From assembly GCA_045628105.1 (NCBI GenBank), contig JAZQOX010000036.1, positions 1-11,773 on the forward strand: DNA of 11,773 bases, read 5' to 3'. Positions 1-6,622 of the stretch are shown here, in pieces; positions within the stretch are counted from its first letter, which is position 1; the number at the start of each line of letters is the position of its first letter. Under the pieces are notes generated by a model. It worked only from the letters and a program-made list of their open reading frames with translations. It was not told where the DNA came from and made no database searches. The stretch is from UMGS1781 sp045628105 (GTDB taxonomy: Bacteria; Bacillota; Clostridia; TANB77; CAG-508). The position numbers and the translations under genes are program-made.

Positions 1-992
1 AATGCATCTAAGAAATATTTTGGATTTACACCAATTTCTAAATTTTTACCTTTTGTTTCTAAATACATCTCTTCTTTTGCATCACCTGTTTGATTTGTAC
101 ATGATAATGTTACTTTTCCTATATCAATACTTATTTTAACAGGATATTTTTTCTCTTTTTCTATACTTGATGAAGAAATCAAGCTTACTCTTTCAAGACA
201 GCCTTGTAATAAATTTTTATTTACCTTAATCATAGTTTCCCAGTTTTGTGGAATTACACTTTCATAATTTAAAAATTCACCATCTAATAATCTTGTAACA
301 ATTTTACAATTTTCCATTTCAAATATTGCTTGATTTTTTGAAATTCCTATTTTTATACTATCAAATGAATCTGTTAGTATTTTATTTACTTCATTTAATG
401 TTTTACCAGGAATTACTGCCTTAAAATCTTCTGTTTCTTTAACTAATTCTTTGCTTACCCATCCCATTCTAAAACCATCTATTGCTACAATATTTAATTT
501 ATTTTTATTTGTTTCGAATAAACAGCCTGTAAATATTGGTCTGTTTTCTTCATTACTAACAGCAAATATTGTTTTTTTAATCATATTTCTTAATACTATT
601 TGTTCTGTTTCTAATGAATTTTCAACATCTATTTTTGGTAATTCTGGATATTCTTCAGGATTCATTGTTGATAACTTATATAATGATCCTTCACATTCTA
701 TTACCAATAATTTGTTTTCATTAACAGTTAATTTAATTTCTGCATCTGGTAATCTCCTAATTATTTCACTAAACATTGTTGCATTTACAACTGTATTACC
801 TTCTTCTTCTATAGTTGCATCTATTATATATTCAATACCTAATTCTAAATCATATGTTGTTAATTTAATTTCATTATTATTAGTTTGTAAATATATTCCT
901 TCCAATATAGGCATTGTTGTTCTTGTAGGTACTCCTCTAACAACTGCATTAATAGCTTTTAATAACTTTTCTCTTTCACAGATAATTTTCAT
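1..992 (-). CDS. dnaN: DNA polymerase III beta subunit (sliding clamp), 3' end cut by window edge
   Basis: The minus-strand frame from the ATG at 992-990 is open to the window edge, giving about 330 codons; the family is usually 365-370 residues, so roughly the last 35-40 are outside. It begins MKIICEREKLLKAINAVVRG and contains typical clamp segments such as TTMPILEGIYLQT, EEYPELP, AIDGFRMGW and, at the edge, VNPKYFLDA, which matches the start of the third domain's final part. The protein forms a ring dimer around DNA that tethers the replicative polymerase; the C-terminal part of the partner-binding pocket is not visible. An AAGAAGG ribosome binding site lies just upstream (about 1004-1010). 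It is downstream of dnaA on the same strand across oriC, the classic Firmicutes order. I see no convincing promoter of its own, so transcription from dnaA is likely but not shown. The plus-strand ORF over 451-999 is a shadow. Confidence 0.96.
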   Translation of the reverse strand, partial: MKIICEREKLLKAINAVVRGVPTRTTMPILEGIYLQTNNNEIKLTTYDLELGIEYIIDATIEEEGNTVVNATMFSEIIRRLPDAEIKLTVNENKLLVIECEGSLYKLSTMNPEEYPELPKIDVENSLETEQIVLRNMIKKTIFAVSNEENRPIFTGCLFETNKNKLNIVAIDGFRMGWVSKELVKETEDFKAVIPGKTLNEVNKILTDSFDSIKIGISKNQAIFEMENCKIVTRLLDGEFLNYESVIPQNWETMIKVNKNLLQGCLERVSLISSSSIEKEKKYPVKISIDIGKVTLSCTNQTGDAKEEMYLETKGKNLEIGVNPKYFLDA

Positions 993-1351
993 TTTATAAA
1001 TAATCCTTCTTTCTCTAAATTAGTTCCGTCAAAAATTTTTCTTTTTTATTATATAAATAAATATATTTAGTAATAGTATTAGTAGGTGCTGTGGATAATG
1101 TGGAAAACTATGTGTATAACTTATTTCCCTAAGAAAAATTGTTGTGGATATTTTTGTGGATAAAAATACTTTTTATTAACAATTGCTGTGTTTAAGTGTG
1201 TAAAAAGTACTTTTAAACATGTTATCCACAAGAAATTCACAACATCTTGAGGATAACCTTTCTCTTGCTTCCGTAAGTAAATAAAGAAAATTTACAAACA
1301 AAAACTTGTTTCTCAAAAACTCTTTTGTAAAATGTTTATTTTTTGTTTATT
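993..1351. other. oriC: chromosomal replication origin oriC (dnaA-dnaN intergenic region)
   Basis: This 359-base gap holds a cluster of DnaA boxes (consensus TTATCCACA). Perfect boxes are at 1090-1098 and 1155-1163 (read as TGTGGATAA) and 1222-1230 (opposite orientation). One-mismatch boxes are at 1099-1107 (TGTGGAAAA), 1111-1119 (TGTGTATAA), 1143-1151 (TGTGGATAT) and 1248-1256 (TGAGGATAA); 1197-1205 is a weaker candidate. On the dnaN side of the cluster are a trinucleotide ladder at 1068-1085 and an almost pure A/T stretch at about 1031-1067, the expected unwinding element. The arrangement (boxes toward dnaA, unwinding zone toward dnaN) matches the Bacillus subtilis incC side. I see no DnaA boxes in the gap upstream of dnaA, so the origin may be a single cluster rather than bipartite. 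Function is inferred from layout and motifs. Confidence 0.93.
1068..1085 (+). promoter_or_regulatory. DnaA-trio element of the origin unwinding region
   Basis: Six consecutive trinucleotides read TAG-TAA-TAG-TAT-TAG-TAG, then a short GTGC spacer and the perfect DnaA box at 1090-1098, with a second box directly abutting at 1099. In B. subtilis a 3'-GAT-5' repeat next to the terminal DnaA boxes is the single-strand loading site for DnaA filaments during opening. The repeat, orientation and spacing here fit that description; the role in this organism is inferred. Confidence 0.75.
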
Positions 1352-2683
1352 TTATGCTTGTTTATTATTTAGTACAATTTTTTTCACACTATCCACAATT
1401 AATTTTGTGTTAGAATCTTCTTTTATATCTTTTTCTATTTTTTTGAAAGCATGCATTACTGTTGTATGATCTCTCTTGCCAAATGCCTCTCCTACCTTAG
1501 GAAAAGACTCATTAGTAAGAATTCTACATAAGTACATTCCTATTTGTCTTGGAAAAGTAATATTATTTGATCTTTGTGAACTCATTAAATCTTTCATTGT
1601 AATGTCAAAATAACTGCAAATAACTTCTTGAATATATTCAATAGATATAACTGAAGAATTTTGTCTTATTATATCATTTATAGCCTTCTCAGCCATTTCA
1701 AATGTTATGGGGGCATGTGTTAAAGATGCTTGTGCAACAACTTTATTAAATACTCCTTCTAATTCTCTTATGTTAGAATCAATTTTTGCTGCAATATTTT
1801 TTAAAATATCATCATCAACAATTGCATGTTTTTCGTCTGCTTTTTTTCTTAAAATAGCAAGTCTTACTTCGTAATCTGCCATGGCAATATCTGCAAGTAT
1901 TCCCCACTCAAATCGTGATTTTAATCTATCTTCAAGTAACGGAATGTCTCTAGGAGGCTTATCACTTGATAGTACTATTTGTTTTCCATTTTCTCTTAAA
2001 GTGTTAAATGTGTGGAAAAATTCTTCTTGTAATCTATCTTTTCCAGCAATAAATTGAATATCATCAATTAATAGCAAATCAATATTTCTATATTTATTTC
2101 TAAATTTTTCCATACCGTTGTCTTTTAATGAGTTAATAAATTCGTTAGTGAAATTTTCAGATGTAACATAAAGAATTTTAAAATCTTTATGATTCCTTGA
2201 AACCTCGTTTCCAATTGCATGCATTAAGTGAGTCTTGCCCAAACCAACTCCCCCATATAAATATAAAGGATTATAGGCCGTGGCCGGTGACTCCGCAACA
2301 GCAAGTGCTGCGGCATGTGCAAATCTATTATTATCTCCAACAACAAAGGTATCAAAAGAATAATTTGGATTCAAATATGTTTTAGAATAATTGATATTCG
2401 AAAAATGTGAAGATTTATCTTGTGTATCATTTTCATCTTTTAGTACTATTGAAATAGTACATTTCTTTTGTAATATGATACTAAAAGCGTTTTCTAGTAA
2501 ATCTTTAAATCTAGACTCTACAGATTCTTTTTTGAAAGGGTCATCAGAAATTAGAATTACATTATTATTTTCAATTCCTTGAATTTCTAATGGTAAAAGC
2601 CATGTTTTATAAGAAAGTTCAGAAAGTTCTCCTTTTAGTAAATTTTTTGCTTCATTCAATATGTCATTCAAACTGCTTTCCAT
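1352..2683 (-). CDS. dnaA: chromosomal replication initiator protein DnaA
   Basis: 443 residues, the usual family size. DnaA binds the boxes in oriC, oligomerises with ATP and melts the origin. Domain I (about 1-80, helicase/partner binding) begins MESSLNDILNEAK; a short polar linker is domain II (about 82-105); domain III is the AAA+ ATPase with Walker A GGVGLGKT (144-151), Walker B LLLIDDIQF (203-211), sensor 1 SSDKPP (239-244), a likely arginine finger in RLKSRFEWG (253-261) and sensor 2 SNIRELEG (303-310); domain IV carries the DNA-binding signature GKRDHTTVMHAFKKI (402-416). The ATG at 2683 is chosen because it starts at the conserved N-terminus and has a GGAGG site upstream; the upstream in-frame ATG at 2725 would add 14 unconserved residues that read through that site. 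It is divergent from rpmH and upstream of oriC and dnaN. Confidence 0.98.
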   Translation of the reverse strand: MESSLNDILNEAKNLLKGELSELSYKTWLLPLEIQGIENNNVILISDDPFKKESVESRFKDLLENAFSIILQKKCTISIVLKDENDTQDKSSHFSNINYSKTYLNPNYSFDTFVVGDNNRFAHAAALAVAESPATAYNPLYLYGGVGLGKTHLMHAIGNEVSRNHKDFKILYVTSENFTNEFINSLKDNGMEKFRNKYRNIDLLLIDDIQFIAGKDRLQEEFFHTFNTLRENGKQIVLSSDKPPRDIPLLEDRLKSRFEWGILADIAMADYEVRLAILRKKADEKHAIVDDDILKNIAAKIDSNIRELEGVFNKVVAQASLTHAPITFEMAEKAINDIIRQNSSVISIEYIQEVICSYFDITMKDLMSSQRSNNITFPRQIGMYLCRILTNESFPKVGEAFGKRDHTTVMHAFKKIEKDIKEDSNTKLIVDSVKKIVLNNKQA

Positions 2684-2748
2684 TGGTATATAAACCTCCA
2701 GTAAAAACTTTAAGAAAAATGGCATAAATATAACACCAATTTTACGAC

Positions 2749-2780
2749 ATTATATTATCAAAAAAAGAAAAATTAATCAA
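2749..2780 (-). promoter_or_regulatory. possible dnaA promoter
   Basis: On the minus strand a perfect TATAAT lies at 2754-2749, overlapping an alternative GATAAT at 2759-2754, with TTGATT at 2780-2775. Spacers are 20 (to TATAAT) or 15 (to GATAAT), neither ideal, so only the -10 region is moderately supported. It is placed correctly, about 65-70 bases upstream of the dnaA start, in an otherwise featureless AT-rich gap. Confidence 0.35.
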
Positions 2781-2828
2781 TAACAAATAAAAAAAATATT
2801 ACAATATTTAAAACTTTTAATTAAACAC

Positions 2829-2858
2829 TTGACAAATCACATACTTTTAATATATAAT
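2829..2858 (+). promoter_or_regulatory. sigma-A type promoter for the rpmH operon
   Basis: TTGACA at 2829-2834 and TATAAT at 2853-2858, both perfect hexamers, separated by 18 bases. The predicted start is near 2865, about 30 bases before the rpmH ATG. It is the best promoter in the window and probably drives rpmH through jag. Confidence 0.82.
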
Positions 2859-2896
2859 TTTAACACTTATGATTAAATTAGAGGAGGTTTATTACT

Positions 2897-3031
2897 ATGA
2901 AGATGACATATCAACCAAAAAATAGACAAGAAAAGAAGGTACACGGATTTAGAGAAAGAATGAAAACAAGAAGTGGAAGAAATGTATTAAAAGCAAGAAG
3001 AGCAAAAGGCAGAAAAAATATTACTGTATAA
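2897..3031 (+). CDS. rpmH: 50S ribosomal protein L34
   Basis: A 44-residue, strongly basic protein reading MKMTYQPKNRQEKKVHGFRE at its start, followed by the hallmark RMKTRSGRNVLKARRAKGRK and a short NITV tail. This is the whole L34 fold: the TYQPK start, HGFR turn and GR.VL..RR.KGR helix are all present at the normal length of about 44 residues. L34 is a late-assembling protein of the large ribosomal subunit. An AGGAGG site at 2882-2887 lies 9 bases before the ATG. It is the first gene after a strong promoter, divergent from dnaA and 15 bases ahead of rnpA, the near-universal bacterial pairing. Confidence 0.97.
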   Translation: MKMTYQPKNRQEKKVHGFRERMKTRSGRNVLKARRAKGRKNITV

Positions 3032-3046
3032 TTAAGAGTGATTAAA

Positions 3047-3388
3047 TTGAAAAAAACAGTAATGATTAAAAAAAATTATGAGTTTAGATCTGTCTTAACA
3101 AAAGGAAGTTGCTATAAAGGAGCACAGATAAATGTTTTTGTCTATAAAAATAAAAACAAAACAAATAAGTTGGGTATAGCAATTAGTAAAAAAGCAGGAA
3201 ACAGTGTAAAAAGAAATAGGATAAAGAGGTTAATAAGAGAAAATTATAAAATTTTGGAAGAGAAACTTATTCCTGGAATTAGTATTGTAATTTTGTGGAA
3301 AAAGGGGAGCGAATTTTTAGATTTTGATTATTATACCATAAATTCTGAAATTGAAAGTATATTTATTAAAGCAAATATTTTACTGTGA
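3047..3388 (+). CDS. rnpA: ribonuclease P protein component
   Basis: 113 residues from a TTG start. The protein partners the RNase P RNA to cut 5' leaders from pre-tRNAs. It starts MKKTVMIKKNYEFRSVLTKG, typical of the family's first helix, and carries the signature SKKAGNSVKRNRIKRLIRE (48-66), including the RNR motif in RNRIKR (56-61). Start choice: a GTG at 3038 and an ATG at 3062 are also in frame. The TTG at 3047 has an AAGAGTGATTAAA leader that closely mirrors the leader of parA's TTG start and sits correctly spaced from it, while the GTG lies inside that leader. A later ATG start would lose part of the conserved N-terminus. It ends 7 bases before yidD. Confidence 0.94.
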   Translation: MKKTVMIKKNYEFRSVLTKGSCYKGAQINVFVYKNKNKTNKLGIAISKKAGNSVKRNRIKRLIRENYKILEEKLIPGISIVILWKKGSEFLDFDYYTINSEIESIFIKANILL

Positions 3389-3395
3389 GGAGAAA

Positions 3396-3614
3396 ATGAA
3401 ACATATTTTATTATTTATTATAAAAGTATATAAAAAATATATTTCTCCAGTTACTGCACATTTTGGAATACATTGTAAATATAATCCCACATGTTCTGAA
3501 TATGCCTATGAGGCAATTTCAAAATATGGAGTAATAAAGGGATTATTTTTAAGTATTAAAAGATTTTTAAAATGTAATCCTTTTTCAAAGGGCGGATATG
3601 ATCCTATAAAATAG
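3396..3614 (+). CDS. yidD: membrane protein insertion efficiency factor YidD
   Basis: 72 residues, normal for the family. The conserved core is present: KYISPV (14-19), CKYNPTCSEYAYEAI (27-41) with cysteines 27 and 33, KGLFLSIKRFLKCNPF (48-63) with cysteine 60, and a GGYDPIK end. YidD is a small amphipathic inner-membrane-associated protein thought to assist YidC-dependent insertion. The ATG at 3396 is preceded by GAGGAG at 3387-3392, which overlaps the rnpA stop; an in-frame ATG at 3351 lies inside rnpA, has no site and adds 15 unconserved residues, so it was set aside. It sits 7 bases after rnpA and 9 before yidC, the conserved order, implying coupled expression. Confidence 0.95.
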   Translation: MKHILLFIIKVYKKYISPVTAHFGIHCKYNPTCSEYAYEAISKYGVIKGLFLSIKRFLKCNPFSKGGYDPIK

Positions 3615-3623
3615 GGGGAAAGA

Positions 3624-4502
3624 ATGATAAGTTTTTTTTCTAATATATTTGGCTATGTTTTAAATTGGATTTATTTAATTGTTCAAAATTATGGATTAGC
3701 AATCATACTATTTTCAATATTAATTAAAATTTTAATGTTACCACTATCAATTGGACAACAGAAAACATTAAAGAAAAATGAAAAAATTCAAAAAGAAATG
3801 AAAATATTACAAATAAAATATGGTGATAACAAAGAAAAATTAAACCAAGAGCTTATGGAAATTTATAAAAGAGAAAAGGTTAATCCGTTAAGTGGATGTT
3901 TTAGTGTTATTATTCAATTTATTTTATTGATTTCAATGTTTTATTTAGTAAGAAGTCCATTAACATATATGAAAAAGATTGATAATTCTGCAATAGAAGA
4001 ACAGAAAACAAAAATTCAACAAGAATATGGAGAAGAAAGTTTAAGTAGAAATTATCCAGAAATGAGCGTTATAAAGTATGCTCAACCAGGTACAGATAGT
4101 GAAAAAATGATGTTGAACATGAATTTTTTGGGACTTGATTTAAGTAAGGTGCCACAAGAAAATTATTCAGATTTTACTGTTTATATTATACCAGTATTAT
4201 ATGTAATTTCTTCAGTTATTTCTATGAAAATTGGTACAGTAAAAACAACTAAAAAAGATGAAAATAATGAAGAAAGTAAAGAATTAATAAATCAAAAAGA
4301 TAAAAAGGAAATTGATCAAGAAGAAATGACAGCTCAAATGAATAAAAACATGAGTTTAATGATGCCTTTATTATCTGTATCAATTTCTTTAGTTGCACCT
4401 CTTGGACTAGCTTTATACTGGTTAATTAATAATGTTATTATGATTGTTGAAAGATTAGTTTTAAATAAATTGTTTTCTGGGGAGGAAAAAGAAAATGCCT
4501 AA
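3624..4502 (+). CDS. yidC: YidC/Oxa1-family membrane protein insertase
   Basis: 292 residues, the short Gram-positive form without the large periplasmic domain of E. coli YidC. It inserts and folds membrane proteins in the cytoplasmic membrane. The first core hydrophobic segment spans about 22-42 (YGLAIILFSILIKILMLPLS); a basic coiled region follows (46-85), then NPLSGC and a second membrane segment (about 88-110), NFLGLDLSKVP (167-177), a third segment (186-205), a charged insert (206-238), and a C-terminal region with PLGLALYWLINNV (259-271). The groove position usually held by arginine is lysine 35 here. No cysteine is present in the N-terminal segment, so there is no lipoprotein signal as in B. 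subtilis SpoIIIJ. A GGGGG-type site precedes the ATG. Its stop overlaps the jag start region (jag ATG at 4495). Confidence 0.95.
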   Translation: MISFFSNIFGYVLNWIYLIVQNYGLAIILFSILIKILMLPLSIGQQKTLKKNEKIQKEMKILQIKYGDNKEKLNQELMEIYKREKVNPLSGCFSVIIQFILLISMFYLVRSPLTYMKKIDNSAIEEQKTKIQQEYGEESLSRNYPEMSVIKYAQPGTDSEKMMLNMNFLGLDLSKVPQENYSDFTVYIIPVLYVISSVISMKIGTVKTTKKDENNEESKELINQKDKKEIDQEEMTAQMNKNMSLMMPLLSVSISLVAPLGLALYWLINNVIMIVERLVLNKLFSGEEKENA

Positions 4503-5179
4503 AAGTATAATTGTTGAAGGAAAAACAACTCGGAGAAGCCATAGAAAAAGGTCTTAAAGAATTAAATGTTAGCAAAAATATGGTTGAAATAAGAACAATA
4601 GAAGAAGAAAAAAAGAGAAGTTTTTATAGTATATTAGCACCAAGAGTAGTAAAAATTGAAATGACATTAAAAGAAAATTTCGAAGAGGAAACGACAGAAA
4701 ACAAACCAAAAAGAGATATTAATAAAAATTTAGAAGAAATTGAAAAAGTATCTGAAAAAATAAAAGAATTATTTGATTCAATATTAGATGATGATGTTGA
4801 ATGTGATATAACAATTGAGAATTTTTCTATTTGTGTTAAAATCAACGGAGAAAATATTAACTATTTAATAGGCTACAGAGGTGCTACAATTAATGCATTG
4901 CAAACATTAGCATCTGCAGTTGCTAACAAATATTCAAAAACAAAAATAGTTGTTTTAGTTGATGTTGGAAATTATAGAGAAAAAAGGATTAAAACATTAG
5001 AAGAATTAGCAGAAAAGATTTCTCAAAGGGTTATAAAAACAGGAAAATCTGTAACATTAGATCCTATGACAGCATTTGAAAGAAAGATTATTCATACAAA
5101 ATTGCAAGAGAGCGATAAAGTAAAAACTTTCAGTAAAGGTGAAGAACCACATAGAAGAATTGTTATAACATTAAAATAA
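4495..5179 (+). CDS. jag: Jag/KhpB RNA-binding protein (Jag_N-KH-R3H), with apparent one-base frameshift near 4531
   Basis: The natural start is the ATG at 4495, inside the end of yidC, 9 bases after GGAGG (4481-4485). It reads MPKSIIVEGKTT, the standard Jag N-terminus, then goes out of frame and would stop about eight codons later. The rest of the protein continues in the next frame from 4532 (GEAIEKGLKELNV...) to the stop at 5177-5179. Dropping one base, for example C4531, restores a 227-residue protein at family length and spacing. Domains in corrected numbering: Jag_N about 1-55, acidic/lysine-rich linker about 58-98, KH domain with GYRG (126-129), and R3H domain about 185-227 ending in EEPHRRIVITLK. 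Jag/KhpB is an RNA-binding protein linked to cell elongation and division in Gram-positives. The only complete downstream ORF (TTG at 4511) lacks a ribosome binding site. Error, real mutation and recoding cannot be separated here. Confidence 0.88.
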
Positions 5180-5185
5180 AATTTT

Positions 5186-5213
5186 GGCAGATATATAATA
5201 TCTGCCATTTTTT
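5186..5213 (+). terminator. rho-independent terminator after jag
   Basis: GGCAGATAT (5186-5194), loop ATA, ATATCTGCC (5198-5206), a perfect 9-bp stem, then A and a T-run at 5208-5213. It lies 7 bases after the jag stop and ends only 20 bases before mnmE, leaving no room for a promoter between them. Confidence 0.85.
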
Positions 5214-5233
5214 ATAGAATAAGGAGGTAAAAA

Positions 5234-6607
5234 ATGTCTACAATTGCTGCAATATCTACTGCCCCTGCAATCGGAGGAATTGGTATTATTAGAATGAGTG
5301 GAAAAGCATGTTTTGAAATTCTAGAAAAAATTTTTGAGCCCAAATGTCCCAAGGATATTAATGAGATACCGGGATATACCATTAAATATGGAAAAATAAT
5401 TGATAACAATAAAAATATTGTTGATGAAGTTTTGGTATCATATTTTAAAAATCCAAAAAGTTATACAGCTGAAGATATGTGCGAAATTAACTCACACGGT
5501 GGAATAGTTGTTTTAAGAAAAATATTAAAGCTTTGTTTGGAAAATGGCGCAGAACTTGCAGAACCGGGTGAATTTACTAAAAGAGCATTTTTAAATGGTA
5601 GAATTGATTTAACACAAGCAGAAGCAATAATTGATATAATAAATGCAAAGAGTGAGTTAGAAGCAAAGGAATCTGCAAATCAACTTGAAGGGTATTTATC
5701 TAAAAGAATTGGCGAAATAAAGAAAAAAATAATTGATATAATGGTAAATATAGAAGCTAATATTGATTATCCGGAATATGATGTTGAAGAAGTTTCAAAA
5801 AATAACACAATAGATGTTTTAAAAAATGTTGAGAGGGAACTTATTGAACTATCAGCAACTTTTGAAAGCGGAAAAGTATTAAAAAATGGAATAAAAATGG
5901 CAATTATTGGAAAACCAAATGCGGGAAAATCATCCCTATTAAATGCTATTTTAAGGGAAGATAGGGCAATTGTAACTGATATTGAAGGTACAACAAGAGA
6001 CATAATAGAAGAACAAATTATAATAGAAGGAGTACCTTTTAAAATAATTGATACAGCAGGTATAAGAAATGCAGAAAACAAAATTGAGCAAATAGGAATT
6101 GAAAAATCGAGAAAGGTTGCAAAAGAAAGTGACATTTTACTTGCGGTATTTGATAGTTCAAAAAAATTAAATGATGAAGATAAAGAAATTTTAGAAATTC
6201 TTCAAAATAAGAAAGCAATAATTATATTAAATAAAACAGATTTACCTACAGCAAACATTGAAGAAACCGAAGAAATTAAGAAATTGAATTGTAATATAGT
6301 TAAAATGTCATTAAAAAACAATAGTGGAGTAGAGGAATTATTTAAGATTTTGTCTGAAATGTTTAGCTTAAACCAAATTAATTTAGATAATCAACTAGTA
6401 ATAACAAATGTAAGACATCAAGATTTAATTAATAAAGCAGTAGAAAGCACGAGAATGGCATTAAACGACATTAATTGTGATATGCCAATAGATATCATAT
6501 CTATTAATATAAAACAAATTTTGGAGTATTTAGGAGAGATTACTGGAGACAATGTATCAGATGATATAATAAAAAGTATTTTTTCTAAATTCTGCCTTGG
6601 TAAATAG
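5234..6607 (+). CDS. mnmE: tRNA uridine-5-carboxymethylaminomethyl modification GTPase MnmE (TrmE)
   Basis: 457 residues, the usual length. With MnmG it installs the (carboxymethyl)aminomethyl group on wobble uridine 34 of certain tRNAs. The N-terminal formyl-THF-binding domain starts MSTIAAISTAPAIGGIGIIR and includes EINSHGG (84-90) and PGEFTKRAFLNGRIDLTQAEA (111-131). The inserted G domain has G1 GKPNAGKS (226-233), G2 GTTRD (252-256), G3 DTAG (273-276) and G4 NKTD (333-336); the G5 region reads SLK rather than the commoner SA. The C-terminal helical domain ends FCLGK with the catalytic-type cysteine at 454. The site AAGGAGG lies just before the ATG. It is followed 15 bases later by mnmG, its partner. 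Confidence 0.98.
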   Translation: MSTIAAISTAPAIGGIGIIRMSGKACFEILEKIFEPKCPKDINEIPGYTIKYGKIIDNNKNIVDEVLVSYFKNPKSYTAEDMCEINSHGGIVVLRKILKLCLENGAELAEPGEFTKRAFLNGRIDLTQAEAIIDIINAKSELEAKESANQLEGYLSKRIGEIKKKIIDIMVNIEANIDYPEYDVEEVSKNNTIDVLKNVERELIELSATFESGKVLKNGIKMAIIGKPNAGKSSLLNAILREDRAIVTDIEGTTRDIIEEQIIIEGVPFKIIDTAGIRNAENKIEQIGIEKSRKVAKESDILLAVFDSSKKLNDEDKEILEILQNKKAIIILNKTDLPTANIEETEEIKKLNCNIVKMSLKNNSGVEELFKILSEMFSLNQINLDNQLVITNVRHQDLINKAVESTRMALNDINCDMPIDIISINIKQILEYLGEITGDNVSDDIIKSIFSKFCLGK

Positions 6608-6622
6608 GAGATGAAATAAAAA

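Noticed and set aside
451..999. 182-codon plus-strand ORF
   Set aside because: It lies antisense to dnaN, whose minus-strand frame is clearly conserved; the ORF has no ribosome binding site or recognisable domain.
1291..1315. Small hairpin AAACAA...TTGTTT downstream of dnaA as a terminator
   Set aside because: Only a 6-bp A/T stem with no G-C core; too weak to call.
1333..1366. Three copies of TGTTTATT around the dnaA stop
   Set aside because: Short, T-rich, irregularly spaced and partly inside the dnaA coding end; likely chance in this base composition.
2684..2725. Upstream ATG for dnaA at 2725
   Set aside because: It would add 14 unconserved residues translated through the GGAGG site that fits the ATG at 2683.
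5767..6135. 122-codon minus-strand ORF
   Set aside because: Shadow of the mnmE GTPase domain.
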